From contig JAAVTG010000672.1 of NCBI GenBank assembly GCA_011947345.1, positions 992,001-1,056,000 of the forward strand: DNA of 64,000 nucleotides, given 5' to 3'. The stretch comes from Phytophthora quininea (Eukaryota > Oomycota > Peronosporomycetes > Peronosporales > Peronosporaceae). Below the pieces are notes generated by a model that worked only from the letters and a program-made list of their open reading frames with translations, made no database searches and was not told where the DNA came from. Every line of letters begins with the position of its first letter. Position 1 is the stretch's first letter. Positions 46,646 through 57,458 of the stretch are shown piece by piece. The translations under genes and the position numbers were made by a program.

Positions 46646-49544
46646 CGGAGTCGTCGGCGTCTACATCGGCGTGATCTTCGGGCGGTTTGGCGTTGTCGTC
46701 CTCTTGTTCGGCGGGTACTGGTCCCGTCACACTCACTGTGCCATCGGCTCTTTCCTCACTGGCGCTAAGGTTCAGGTCGCCCCCATCACTGTCGCCTCCT
46801 GTACCTTCGGGTTCTCCAGGTGTAGCGACTTCATCGTCGTTATCATCTTTGCCGCCATCGCTATCTCCGTCTTTATCAGCGTTGGAAGACTTCTCTTGGT
46901 GGCGTGATATTGTGCGGGCACGATGTGGGCCTGGTGCTTGCAGATCGGTGCAGTCGTCAGTCTCGCCGTCAAGCTCGTTGTCACGATTCGGCATGTTCGA
47001 CATCACATCACTTTCACCCTCCTGGTAGTCTGCCATCTCCGGGAGGTCATCATAATCTGGTAGACTGTCGTCCTGCTCTTGGTTTTCTGCGTCGTCGACG
47101 TAACTTGTCATGTCTACGTCGTTTTCGCCACGCAGTATACCAGCATCGTCATCGTCTGGGTTGTCGTCATCCGACACATCGGTATCAACTCGGGACAGCC
47201 ACTCAGATATGTTCGCCTCGTACTCGTCCTGGTATCGATCGCGGTACATGATGTCTTCATTCACCTTCGCGTTGAGTACGTGCTGTACGACGTGCTCAGT
47301 CGGGAAGTATATTTTGTATCCGGCTTGGCCTTCAGGATACCCGACGAGAAAACCTATGCGGCAGTTCACATCTAGTTTTTGTCGGCTCGGTGAGATCGTT
47401 TGGTGTACATACGCTATGGCGCCAAACTTCTTGATACGGTGGAGGTCAGGTCTCTCGCCGATCATGACACGGTACGGCGTGTCCTTGATAGCTGCACAGT
47501 AGGTCCTATTCCGAATGTACGTCGCCATTTCTAGTGCATGCACCCAAAAGGACTTCGGAAGCCCCGCTGCCGCCATCATTGTCTTCAACATGTGAACTAT
47601 GGTCTGGTGGGCGCGCTCACACAGGTTCAGATGTGAGCTGCGAGGTGGGTTTGACAAGAACGCAATTCCTTGCTCCCTGTACCATTGCTGCATCTCCTCG
47701 TTGTCGAATTCACCGCCATTGTCGGTCACGACTTGCAGCACTGGATATCCGCTGAACTGACGCTCGGTCCAGGCAATATACCGCTTCATTGCTGCGTTCA
47801 CCTCCTCCGCTGTTTTAGAGCGTAAAGGGTAGACGGTGGTGTAACGGGAGAGTCCGTCCACTATTACTAGTACACACTTGAACGCGTTCGTGCTGTAGCT
47901 CCTATGGGGGAACAGCAAGTCGGCGAAGATCACTTGGTTCTTTTGAGAGATGTGGCGTTCGATGTGCTTGGCGGGTGACGGTTTCCGTTCTTTCCCCAAG
48001 TGGCATGCCTCGCAGTCGTCAAATGCCCTCAGTCGCAGCGTCATCCCCGTTACCAGTCCGTTGTCGGCCATGGTCTTCACGTATCTTGGGCATAGGTGAC
48101 CGAGTCTCTCATGCCACCGCTGCAAATCAGCGACACCGTCAGTGATCGTCTGATTGGCTTGTCGGCTCTCGGCGGCTTGTGGTGTTGGTCTCGTCTCCTT
48201 TGGCAAGAACGAGTTACACGCGGTGAACATGAACATCCCTGCTTCATCGCTCGCGATCTCCAGCAGTTTACAGTTGCCACGCCAGATCTTGTATGTCTTG
48301 TCACCACTGCGTCCGAGATACTCAATATCGTAACCCTGCTTTTCGGCCTTGCTGTGGGATACCAAGTTTATGCTGTCGGGCACGAGCAGCACGTCCTCCA
48401 ACGTGATTATTTTGTCCTCCGGTGTACTGGGCACGACAATGCGCACGGTTCCTTTTCCAAGTGGGGTGGTCGAGAATTTCTTCTGGAACCCTCGCACCGG
48501 TTCAGGCTTCTCACCGTCAGCGAATGGCTCGTACTTTGTGAAGTACCTCTCGTCGGCTACGGAGTGAACATTCGATGCATTGTCAAAGCACCATTCCCAC
48601 GCTGAATATTTAGCATCCTCGTCAAAAGCTTCACCGTCGATGTTCTGGCCCTCAGTGCCATGCTCATTCGCCTCCATGGGGTGGCTGCCGTTGCTGCTAC
48701 CACTCCCGGTTGCCACTGAGGCAGGCTGGTCATTTTGCCGGTGCACTGTGCACGTCGCTCGCTTTTGACCTTCTCCTGCCTTCTTGCCTCTCTCTGGGCA
48801 GTCGCTCTTTTGATGCCCGAACTTGTGACATACGAAGCAGTTGCCTTGCTTCCGGTATTCCTTTCGTGTCGCGATGGCTGCAGCCTTCTCAGGGTTCTGC
48901 TGCTGATGTTGCTTGTTTCCGCCACTCGCTCCTTGATTGGCCTTGGGCTTCTGGTCCTGCCCTTGCCCACTGGCCTGTCCAGCGTTTCCGCTCGCCCGAA
49001 CCATCTCACGGTCACATTTGTTAAAGCTTTCTATGCGGAGAATCTGGTCCTTGAGCTTGTCCGGGGTGTCGACCTTGTCATCCCCGCTCTCCACCATCCC
49101 CTTCAACCGGTCAAACCGAGGGTTTGCAGGCAATGATCTTATCAACATCTGGATGAAGATTGGTTCGCGGACTCCTGCTCCCAAGTTCGTCAGCTGGGTC
49201 TGGATCATGAACATGTTGTCCAGGTGCTGCGCGACGTCCCAATTTGGTTTGCACTTGATCGTCTGCAGCTTGTTGTATAGGATAATCTCCTGGTTAGTTC
49301 TGGTGGCTGCGTTGGTCTTCCCTTCGTAGTAGTCCACTAAGTAGTCCCACATCTCCTTGCCGTTTTTCTTCAGCATCACCCGCTGCCCGAGCTCCATCGA
49401 GAGCGAGGCCAGGATGATCCGCTTCAGTTTTGCAGCGTCCTTGTTGTAGGTCTTCTTCTTGGCTTCGGTGGATTTGTCTGTGAGCTTCATCGTCCCCGTG
49501 GCGACGTCCAACACTTCTTCCCCCTCAAAGGCGACCAGCATCAT
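46539..49544 (-). CDS. Copia 2 gag-protease-integrase polyprotein
   Basis: 1001-residue open frame. UBN2-like gag (EMWDYLVDYYEGKT, IKCKPNWDVAQHLDNMFMI), then the zinc knuckle CFVCHKFGHQKSDC. A protease-position motif WCFDNASNVHSV has Asp but DNAS instead of the usual DSGAS. The integrase zinc domain (HERLGH, CEACHLGK) is followed by the rve core: FADLLF, VTDNGGEFDNEE, and SHLNLCERAHQTI with the Glu. A long acidic linker (residues about 800-980) precedes RT. The start codon is not clear: 49544 is GTG/ATG context inside the gag fold, and the frame upstream needs a shift near 49590. Confidence 0.85.
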   Translation of the reverse strand: MMLVAFEGEEVLDVATGTMKLTDKSTEAKKKTYNKDAAKLKRIILASLSMELGQRVMLKKNGKEMWDYLVDYYEGKTNAATRTNQEIILYNKLQTIKCKPNWDVAQHLDNMFMIQTQLTNLGAGVREPIFIQMLIRSLPANPRFDRLKGMVESGDDKVDTPDKLKDQILRIESFNKCDREMVRASGNAGQASGQGQDQKPKANQGASGGNKQHQQQNPEKAAAIATRKEYRKQGNCFVCHKFGHQKSDCPERGKKAGEGQKRATCTVHRQNDQPASVATGSGSSNGSHPMEANEHGTEGQNIDGEAFDEDAKYSAWEWCFDNASNVHSVADERYFTKYEPFADGEKPEPVRGFQKKFSTTPLGKGTVRIVVPSTPEDKIITLEDVLLVPDSINLVSHSKAEKQGYDIEYLGRSGDKTYKIWRGNCKLLEIASDEAGMFMFTACNSFLPKETRPTPQAAESRQANQTITDGVADLQRWHERLGHLCPRYVKTMADNGLVTGMTLRLRAFDDCEACHLGKERKPSPAKHIERHISQKNQVIFADLLFPHRSYSTNAFKCVLVIVDGLSRYTTVYPLRSKTAEEVNAAMKRYIAWTERQFSGYPVLQVVTDNGGEFDNEEMQQWYREQGIAFLSNPPRSSHLNLCERAHQTIVHMLKTMMAAAGLPKSFWVHALEMATYIRNRTYCAAIKDTPYRVMIGERPDLHRIKKFGAIAYVHQTISPSRQKLDVNCRIGFLVGYPEGQAGYKIYFPTEHVVQHVLNAKVNEDIMYRDRYQDEYEANISEWLSRVDTDVSDDDNPDDDDAGILRGENDVDMTSYVDDAENQEQDDSLPDYDDLPEMADYQEGESDVMSNMPNRDNELDGETDDCTDLQAPGPHRARTISRHQEKSSNADKDGDSDGGKDDNDDEVATPGEPEGTGGDSDGGDLNLSASEERADGTVSVTGPVPAEQEDDNAKPPEDHADVDADDSDGSGDEGDTENDMEPAEDDVHGLEYEVQRRRWSST

Positions 49545-49682
49545 CTCCTTGTAGTATACCCATGACTGGCCGTGCCACCAACGGGTCTGCCGTTCTTGTT
49601 TAGCTCCACTTTGGTCGATATCTTGGTCCCTTCCAAGGTAGCTTCACGCGGCAGTCTCCGCACTTCAGTTGCTCTCAATGCT

Positions 49683-49696
49683 TGGGCTCAGAACCC
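49683..49696 (-). promoter_or_regulatory. Copia 2 primer binding site
   Basis: Minus strand GGGTTCTGAGCCCA directly after the 5' LTR. It matches the anticodon-arm complement of initiator tRNA-Met with one change in the CAU complement compared with copia 1. Confidence 0.65.
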
Positions 49697-50042
49697 TGTT
49701 ATTCAGCGAGTCCGTCGAGCGTCCACGAGGTAAGTCGGCGCAGCCACGACCAGGACGAGTCACAGATAAAACGTAACACGCAACTTTGTTGATTCCTTAG
49801 GCTGCCTCGCTCTTCTCCTGCTGATACTTCTGCTCCAGGGAACGTTTTGGAGAGTGAGCTTGGCTCCGACATGCATTGGCCAGCAGCGCGGGCGTGGATT
49901 GCGGATAGTGCAACGGTCCCAAAGGCAGCGGCACTCCAATACTTCCTGTCGCTGGTCCTGTCGCTGCTGTGGCAGCCACCTAGCTAGCTTGGCTCATCGG
50001 CGCGGTGGCTACTGCCACGGGCTCCGAGTTCGCATCGCAACA
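49697..50042 (-). repeat. 5' LTR of copia 2
   Basis: 346-bp partner of 44121-44466. Its outer edge abuts GAGAC. Confidence 0.93.
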
Positions 50043-50100
50043 GAGACATTGCTAGGGAGGTTGGTGCATGTTGAGAACAATCCGCTCGGCGATGTAAAAC

Positions 50101-50803
50101 GGCTATTTATTATTTACTGGGAACTTGGAAATTTTCGACTGGTCACAAGAAAAAAATGTGCTGGGCTGGGTACTTTTTCGAGGAGTTACTTTTTGACCAA
50201 TCAAGTGAAGCGCTATTTCGTACTTATTCGGAGCATCTGCTCGCACTTAAACAGGTAGCTACAGTAAGCTCGCACTTAAGCGAGCATGCAACTTCAACAT
50301 CAACACCGACAGCACCAACGCCCGCCGCAGGCGGGTCTGCACGGAGCGAAGCGAAGCGACAGCGAGCGCAGCCACACACACCACCAACGCCCGCCAGAGG
50401 CGGGTCTAAAACCTTTGTAATTGGGGTTAAGGGTTGAGGGTGTAGGTTCATTGCGTTTGAGCAACAAACACTGAACTAGAACGCTGCCTGGGTTTAAGGT
50501 CCGTGTGCTTCGCACACGGACCTTAAACCCAGGATTGGGTGCTATGAGAGCGTATGCACAATTCAGACTGTAGGTAATCAAGTGGGGTGAGGTGCTACCT
50601 ATTTCATGAGGGAGTTAGATGGTAGGAGGCAAGACGGCGCCAAGTAGAAAACAGGGAGGCCGCTTTTAATGCTCAGCTGGGAACTCGTGGTGACTCGGCT
50701 GGGAAAAAGTTATCAATCGAGTCGCAAACAAAGGCCAATTTAACTAGTTTTGTTTGGGTTACCAGTTGATAATTCATGAATTCCCACTTTATAATCCACT
50801 CCC
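50101..50803. mobile_element. 703-bp non-autonomous TIR element, MULE-like
   Basis: Flanked by ATGTAAAAC on both sides (50092-50100 and 50804-50812), a 9-bp target duplication typical of Mutator-like elements. The ends form an imperfect inverted repeat of about 46 bp with conserved blocks GG..T, ATTAT, TGGGAA, AATT and ACTGGT. No coding capacity is seen. Internally it has paired CGCCCGCC..GGCGGG units and a long perfect hairpin. It interrupts TM8 of the clade I pseudogene. Confidence 0.85.
50487..50533. repeat. Perfect 22-bp hairpin inside the TIR element
   Basis: Left arm 50487-50508 (starts CCTGGGTTTAAGG), loop TTC 50509-50511, right arm 50512-50533, with no mismatch. Confidence 0.9.
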
Positions 50804-51738
50804 ATGTAAAACGCCGGTGACACCACCACGCTGAACGCGATGGTAATGTGCAATTGCATGAACAAGTACGCCAGCACCACAGCGCCCCAGTTGGAAGCAA
50901 AGCCGAGAGAAGTAAGCCCCGTGGCCGCATTAGGGTAGATCGTGAACAACAAGTTGCCCGAGATCTGACAGCCCATGGCGGAAAACCCACTCGATGCCAG
51001 CACCAAAAGAGAATCGAGACGAAAGTAATGGTGACGCCCACAACACGAGGCATTCGAGTTGGGTCGCTGTGTTGTCGCTGGAGCAATGGGATCACGATGC
51101 CTGCTCCGTAGGCGGGCGAGAGGTTTCCGAAGGCACTGGCCACTTGAGAGAAGGAGAGCTCAGGCGATGGCACGCTCGGGTGACCGCGCATGCCATGGAT
51201 GACCACTGCGACGCCAATGCAGTCCGCGATGATCGTGCCAGCGCAGCCTGCGCCTTCCTTGAGCGTTGGAACGAGGCAAACGGGTAGCACCATCAGTGCC
51301 ATCAGCACGATCCAGACTTTCTGGTCGAACGCGTTCGAGAAAAGTCCGTCGAGTAACGAGCCTCCCAGCACTAGGAACACACACGGCACCAACAGACAGA
51401 CACCCATCTGCGAGACCACAACCATGTAGCACCCAGCCTTGCCCATACGCCACTCGCCGAGGTCTCCGTAGGTTTTCACGGAGCGAGGAGCGAGTAGCAG
51501 CACCTTGGAAATGGCCACAGACACGTGCACGTTGGCGAACGCCATGAAAAGCAGCGCCACAATGGCGATCGCCGGTCCAGCGCGCGAAAAGTTTCCCGGC
51601 ATGCCGAGCGTGCCAACGCCATAGACGGAGCAGGAGAGGTTGAATGCGATCTTGGCGTCCTCCATCGTGAAGAAGGCGCTTCGACCCATGGTTATTCAGC
51701 TATTACGAGGGTTGGCGAGGGAGTCTTGGAGGAAGCCG

Positions 51739-51751
51739 AAGAAAAGTGATC
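51739..51751 (-). promoter_or_regulatory. Possible initiator of the broken clade I gene
   Basis: Minus-strand GATCACTTTTCTT resembles the Inr half of the oomycete core promoter, about 55 bp before the ATG at 51689. Weak on its own. Confidence 0.3.
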
Positions 51752-53430
51752 ACTTTCTCTCGGTGAGACCGGTCACTCCGTCATACGCCGGCGCACAATG
51801 CGCCACGCTGGCACATGCCGGCCCCAATGCTTTCGTTGCCGCCATGCGGGGAACCGAAGCTCCCCGCCATGCCGCTAATAGCTCTCCCAGCTGCCGATGT
51901 CCGCAGCTGCAGCCGGGGACTCGGACGACGCTGAAAGGCTCAGCAGGAATAAATCATGGCTGCAAGACGGCACGATTTCGGAGCTGCCTCAAGTCTTGCA
52001 TCCGGGGAGCAATCGGCAGCAGGTTGCTGTTGAAATCTCACAGAACATCCGTAGGCAACCGTTGAGGCTCGCTGCTGGAAATGGACTCCGTCATAGGGAG
52101 TGCAGTCGCGCGCTTGCGGCGGCGCAGACAACCGAGAGCATCCTCGGCGGGCGGAGGGTCCAGCAGCGCTTGCCCGCACAAGATCGAGAGAGCACTTCAA
52201 CTCGGACTTCGCGAGCACTTTCGGGAAGCTACAACGGAGACCCATCGTGTGATACGGAGGCGCAAAATCGGGTCTGGCCGCCAAGAACAACCGTCTCTCT
52301 CGGCTGCGGCAATGCTCTGCTCGTGCCAGGGCGTGTTGACGTTGAAGCTGACTGTTAACACCTCTTCATGCTCGCCTTGGTGCTGTCGGGGAGAATCGCT
52401 GCTTTCCGACTCGCGCCACGAGCGCCATCGCGATCCTGAAGTTGGAGCATCCCGTTCTGGTGCATTGCCACAAGTCCGGTGTCGGAGCGGTGGTCGATCC
52501 TATGCTGGTTTGCACATGTTTGCGGCAAACTTTGCGGGAGCCAAACTCTTGCAAATCGGACTCGGCTGAGAGCCGGAGTTCCCCAAGACCAATCAAAACC
52601 AGCCACATGCTGCCGACGCACACGGTGCCCTTGGCACGGTGTCGGAGACCGTCTCCGCTATTCGTTGCAGGTTTTAGCGAGGCAATTGGAGTTCCGGTCA
52701 GACATGCAATGAAGCGCAAGTCTAGAAGCACGAACGGCTGGCGCTCTGAGCTGCAGCTTGCAGCTTGCATCACTTCCTCCAGCGAGCAGTGCTCGAGCCG
52801 CTCGCCGAGCACACCCTCAATTGAACGGCGGAAAACCAGCATGTTTTCTGTAGTAGCGTATCGCCGGGACAATCACATGCACTCACGACGATGTTCTGCA
52901 TCGCTTCAATGCGCGTTGGCACTGTAGAGGCACCCTCACATGCACTGCGAATCGATCCAGTCGTGGTAATTCCTCGAACGAAGCTTTGGACTTGGGAAAC
53001 AAGCATTGCTCGAGCAAGAAGAGATTAAAATCTCCCATCCGGGAGGCGCAAGCAACCTCTTCGGCCAGACGGCATTGGCTCTGCGCTGCAAGGCATTTTC
53101 AAATTTGAAGATTGATTTGCCGTCACGGCGTTGCAGACGGACAAAATCCGGTGCTGCGGGGTGTGTGCCGGTGCAACGCGTTAAACCCTGCGCCAAAAGT
53201 GCGGGAAGCAGCCTCCGATAGGCTGCACCGTCAGCTGACGCGCCAGGACGGCTGATAGTGACCGCTTTCTAGCACCAGCAGCTCCCCGACTCTTTGCAGA
53301 GAGCTGCACGGAGCTGCAACATGTAACTCGGACAGTGGCTACGCTCAAAATTGCGCATTGTCTTCGCTAGTTGGGCGCGTCCTCGACGTTGACTACTACC
53401 GGTAGTACCGCCCTCCTCACAGTCAATCTC
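51752..53430. other. Divergent intergenic region, nothing recognised
   Basis: 1.7 kb between the divergent clade I genes. Several overlapping short frames exist on both strands, none with a recognisable domain. Confidence 0.4.
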
Positions 53431-53447
53431 GCTCAGTCCCCAACTTT
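53431..53447 (+). promoter_or_regulatory. Initiator-like element
   Basis: GCTCAGTCCCCAACTTT, one insertion away from the Inr+FPR pattern, 73 bp before the ATG at 53521. It argues against the longer frame that opens at 53371. Confidence 0.4.
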
Positions 53448-53520
53448 CCGCCTCCAGCGCAAGCGCCCCACCCGACTCGCACGCCAACTCTTCTTCGGAT
53501 CTCAAAACTCTTCTTCCAAC

Positions 53521-55009
53521 ATGGGCCGCAAGTCGCTGTTCACGATCGAGGACGCCAAGGCGTCTTTCAACCTCTTCTGCTGCGTCTACGGTATTGGTAC
53601 GCTTGGTATGCCCGGCAACTTCTCGCGCGCCGGCCCCGTCATCGCCGTCATCGCCATGCTCTTCATGGCCTTCGCCAACACGTACAGCTCCGTGGCCATC
53701 TGCCGCGTGATGCTGCTCGCTCCTCGGTCCGTCAGGACGTACGGCGATCTCGGTGAATGGGCAATGGGCAAGACGGGCCGCTACCTTGCGGTTGTCTCGC
53801 AAATGGGCAACTGTCTGCTGGTGCCGTGTGTGTTCCTGGTGCTCGGCGGCTCTCTTCTCGACGGTCTCTTCCCGGACGCGTTCGGAACGTCTACCTGGAT
53901 CATTCTCATGGCACTTGCTTGCCTCCCCGTGTGCCTCGTGCCGACGCTCAAAGAAGGAGCGGGTGCAGCCTTCGCCGGGTGTTTGGGCACGATCATCGCC
54001 GATGTCATTGGTGTCGCTGTCGTCCTGCACGGTATGCGCGGCCACCCGAGCATCCCGAAGCCCGACCAGACGTTCAAGCAAGTAGCTGGTGCGTTCGGCA
54101 ACCTGGCGCTCGCGTACGGTGCCGGCATCGTGATCCCGGCCCTGCAGCGTCAGCACAGCGACCCGACTCGCATGCCCCGCGTGGTCGGCGTCACCATCGG
54201 CGTTTATCAGCTGCTGCTTTCTGGTCCTTGCCTCTAGCGCTTATTCGGCTGTAGGGTGCCAGATCTCGGGCAACTTGCTGTGGTCGATCTACCCCGACTC
54301 GGACACCGGTCTCACTACTCTCGGCTTCCGATCCGACTGGGGGATGGTCGTGCTCGCCTACTTGTTCATGCAACTCCACATTACGATCGCGTTCAGCGTC
54401 ATCCTGAACCCGGCGTTCTACATCGCCGAGCGCGTCGTTCTGGGCATGCACAAGCCGGCGGCAGATGACATCGAGAGCAACTTGCAATTGTACACGGTAG
54501 CGTCCACGCCGGCCGATGACGCTAGGATTATGGAGAAGCAGTCGCAGTCGCGGGCTTCAAGACGTCGTTCGTTCATTTCTGTTGCGGACAACGAAAACGT
54601 GCGCCTCGACGACCCGGAGGCGGAGGCCAGCGAGTACCGCGGCGCAAATGCCATCAAATACGTGATCCTGCGTTTGATCATGATCGTGATTCTGGTCATT
54701 GCCTCGGTGCTCCTGAAGGACCACTTTCATGACCTGGCAGACTTTACGGGCGCTTCCTGCATTACGGTGAACTCAATTATCCTCCCGATTGTCTTCTTGC
54801 TCAAGAAGAAGTGGCGCGTGATGCCGATCTGGGAGAAACTCCCGGCTACGACCGTAGTGGTCGTGTGCTTCTGCGTGGGTTGCTACGTTTCCTACACCTC
54901 GGGCAAGAACCTGTTTGCTCCGAGCGATGACGATGTGGCCTTCCCGTACTGCGCTCCAGAGTTCGAGAACACGGTGTACTACAACTACACGGCCGTTCAT
55001 GAGGTGTAG
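53521..55009 (+). CDS. AAAP amino acid transporter, clade I, one apparent frameshift
   Basis: About 496 residues. It starts MGRKSLFTIEDAK with the signature GIGTLGMPGNFSRAGP. The first frame ends in TM7 after VVGVTIGV at the T run 54203-54205, where two Ts appear to be missing. The second frame resumes at AVGCQISGNLLWSIYPD and runs through TM8, the loop (PEAEASEYRGAN), TM9-TM11 and the tail FPYCAPEFENTVYYNYTAVHEV with sequon NYT. Closest in the window to the intact gene at 16024. A perfect 51-bp match with the gene at 38263 covers the end of TM7. Confidence 0.88.
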
Positions 55010-55921
55010 ACTTAAAAGACGTGTTTATCCGTTTGGACCCGTGAAATCCAATTTCTGTTTGCTGAATTTGGTGTCATTTCGCCGGCATTGATTGCGTTGC
55101 TTTGCGAGCAAAGCGTCGTCGTCCTTTTGAGTCCTGTAGCAGTAGTCGAAGCAGCGCTACGCTGCGTTGCCCCCGGTACAGTAGTTCTCTCGCTAACGCG
55201 GATGTCGAGGTGCCTGCACTTGTCGCCTGCAGCTTACGTGACGTAACGATCGCACGAAAGGCAAATTGCTTCACCCAGTGGTGAATCACCACGCCCATGG
55301 GATACTATGCTAGATTTTGAAGTGCCTCCCGCAGTCTTGCGCAAAAGCATGTGTAAAAGCACACTGGCAATCCATCCGCTAGTCGGAGTGTTGCTACATG
55401 TAGCACTGAGACCAATGCAGACCCGATGCAGACTCGCCTTCAGCTTTTAGCATGCAAAGCTTGACTTCCGGTGCCCTACCGAATGTCGGCCCGGTTTTGT
55501 TGGACAGATCTGAGGCGATTAGCAAGTTGCTTCCGTATGTTTGTCGCCGAATGCTGTAGACGTACAGCGCGACCAATGTGATTTGGAGACCGTCCCGCAC
55601 CAGTCGCTTTGGGCCAGTCTCGTAGGCGATCTCGTTGCCAGCAATGGCCCAAGATGCACCACAAACTTCCAGCTTCGGGTTTAACGTCGACGCTGTCGTA
55701 CGGGCAGCGAACGTAGAGCCAGCCTTCAGTGCCCTGTAGTTGTGCTAGTGAAAGCGTGCTTGTGTGACAACAGCGGCGAGCGTGGACAGACCGCGGCGCG
55801 CGTGCTTTACCGCCCAAACCAACCATTTGCGCAAACAAAAGGAAAATGCTGCTGGCTCGGAGATACCTGTATCTCTGATCTCGTCCAGCCACAGCACCGG
55901 CACGCTGCCTTGTCTAGCGAA
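55010..55921. other. Intergenic region
   Basis: About 0.9 kb between tandem transporter genes. No gene recognised. Confidence 0.4.
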
Positions 55922-55937
55922 GCTCATTGTCCATTTT
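55922..55937 (+). promoter_or_regulatory. Strong oomycete Inr+FPR core promoter
   Basis: GCTCATTGTCCATTTT matches 15 of 16 positions of the Inr+FPR consensus GCTCATTYYNCAWTTT. It ends 18 bp before the ATG at 55956, implying a very short leader. Confidence 0.7.
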
Positions 55938-55955
55938 ACCCGTTACTCGGCAAGC

Positions 55956-57458
55956 ATGGCATCCCAAGCTTCCTCGCGCTCCGCGCTCTTCACACTGGAG
56001 GACGCCAAAATCGCGTTCAACATTTTCTGCTGCATCTGCGGTATCGGCTCGCTCGGCATGCCCTCCAACTACGCGCGCCGGCTGGGGCTACGCCACGATC
56101 GCACTGCTGTTCATGGCCTTTTCCAACATCTACGCAACGGTGCTGCTGTCCAAGGTGATGCTCGTCGCCCCAGCGTCGGTCAAGACGTACAGCGACCTCG
56201 GCGAATGGGTCGCCGGCAGATGGGGACGCTTTTTCGTGGTGGTATCCCACATGGGCGTCTGCTTGCTTGCCCCCTGCGCGTTCCTCGTGCTCGGAGGCAC
56301 TTTGCTTGACGTGTTGTTCCCCGGCTCGTTCAGCCAAACGGTTTGGATCATCTTCATGGCGCTGTTGGTGATCCCTGTGGCTCTGATCCCGACACTGAAG
56401 GAGAGCGCCAGCATGGCCGTGGCCGGGTGCCTTGGCACCATCATTGCCGACGTGATTGGCGTTGCAGTTCTTTTGTACGAAGAGCGTGGCCACCCGACCC
56501 CACCCACGCCCGACGTGACGTTCCACCAAGTGTTGACCACGTTCGGCAACCTCTCGCTGGCTTACGCTGCTGCCATCGTCATTCCCGACCTCCAGCGTCA
56601 GCACTCGCAACCTGAGCGCATGCCGCGTGTGATTATCGTCAGCCTCGGACTCGCGTCAGCGTTCTTCATGGCGATTGCCATTGTCGGATACGTCGCTGGT
56701 GGCTGCCAGCTTTCTGGTAACCTGTTGTTCTCGATTGTGAACACCTCGGACCCGTACAGCACAACAACGTTGGGCTTCCTCGCTGACCGCGGTGCCGTGG
56801 TGATGTCGTACCTGTTCATGCAGCTTCACTTGTCGATTGCTTTCTCGACGATTTTGCACCCGGCTTTCTTCATGGCCGAGCGCCTCGTACTTGGAATGCA
56901 CAAGACCGACCCGCTTTCGGTCGACAACGAGGAGCGAGCGATGGAGATCGATGAGAAGATGTCTTATGCCGCCGCTGCTTCCCTGCGACGCCCGATCTTG
57001 AGAGCAACTCCATCATCCGCAATGACCGACCCTCGACCCGTATGTCGGCAGCTCAAAAGGAAGAGCAAGACCTTTCCGAGTACAAGGGCGGCGCCACGGT
57101 GATTCGTTACATCCTGGTGCGTATCGCGCTGATCGCGATTTTGGCGGTGGCGTCGATCCTGCTGCGCGACCACTTCCTAGACCTCGTCGACTTCACTGGC
57201 GCCACTGCCATCACGGTGTGTAGCCTCATCTTGCCGCTGGTGTTCTACGTGAAGGTGTTCTGGACCACGATCCCGGCGTGGGAGAAGGCGATCTGCATCA
57301 CGATTGCTACCATTTGCGGGATTGTTGGCTGCTACGTGATGATTTACGCCGGCAAGAACCTCTTCAACCCGGACGACGACTCCGCTACGTTCCCCTACTG
57401 CTCGGCAGAGTACCAGGACGAGCCGTACTACGTAAGGAATTCTACGGCGTCAAACTAA
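55956..57458 (+). CDS. AAAP amino acid transporter, clade II, two apparent frameshifts
   Basis: About 501 residues. It starts MASQASSRSALFTLEDAK with the signature GIGSLGMPSNYARAG. The frame breaks at 56071-56080, where a CG dinucleotide seems lost from a GCGCGC run, and at the C run 56981-56983 in the loop. After correction the loop reads SNSIIRND and SAAQKEEQDLSEYKGG, leading into TM9 (IRYILVRIALIAIL). The tail is FPYCSAEYQDEPYYVRNSTASN with sequon NST. It forms a convergent pair with its close paralogue at 57793-59300. These two are a subgroup of clade II distinct from the 10889/17826 genes, with GHPTPPTPDV in place of GHPSIPKPDV. Confidence 0.87.

Larger units (their letters stand above)
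44121..50042 (-). mobile_element. Ty1/copia LTR retrotransposon 2 (5922 bp), nearly intact
   Basis: 346-bp LTRs with TGTT...AACA ends (44121-44466 and 49697-50042) and a 5-bp target duplication GAGAC (44116-44120 and 50043-50047). The interior on the minus strand holds gag, CCHC, protease, integrase, RT and RNase H. I count two LTR differences (G/A and C/T near 44406/49986 and 44418/49998), so the insertion is young. It lies within the variable loop of the clade I gene. Confidence 0.95.
43583..51689 (-). pseudogene. Clade I AAAP transporter broken by two transposable elements
   Basis: Read on the minus strand. 51689-50804 encodes MGRSAFFTMEDAK through TM8 (VVSPAFYM). A 703-bp TIR element follows. 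50100-50048 encodes FYIAERIVLNMHQ. Copia 2 comes next. 44115-43583 encodes the loop, TM9-TM11 and the tail FPFCSAEYQDHVYYNYT. Each target duplication marks the exact empty site, and removing the TIR element restores AFYIAERIV in frame. Other lesions: a T-run loss at 51005-51008, a five-residue in-frame loss after LKEGAG, a stop and frame change just after MHQPP (50059-50054), and TAG before KDHFADL near 43875. This is a true pseudogene, unlike its neighbours. Confidence 0.9.

Noticed and set aside
50280..50420. CRISPR-like or tandem repeat array around the CGCCCGCC/GGCGGG units
   Set aside because: Only two units, in inverted pairing, inside a TIR element of a eukaryotic genome.
51752..53430. 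Several overlapping frames of 100-170 residues on both strands
   Set aside because: They compete for the same DNA, lack start context and domains, and change frame composition randomly. No gene can be supported.
53371..53520. 50-residue N-terminal extension of the clade I transporter
   Set aside because: The initiator-like element lies inside it, and the family start at MGRKSLF fits all paralogues.
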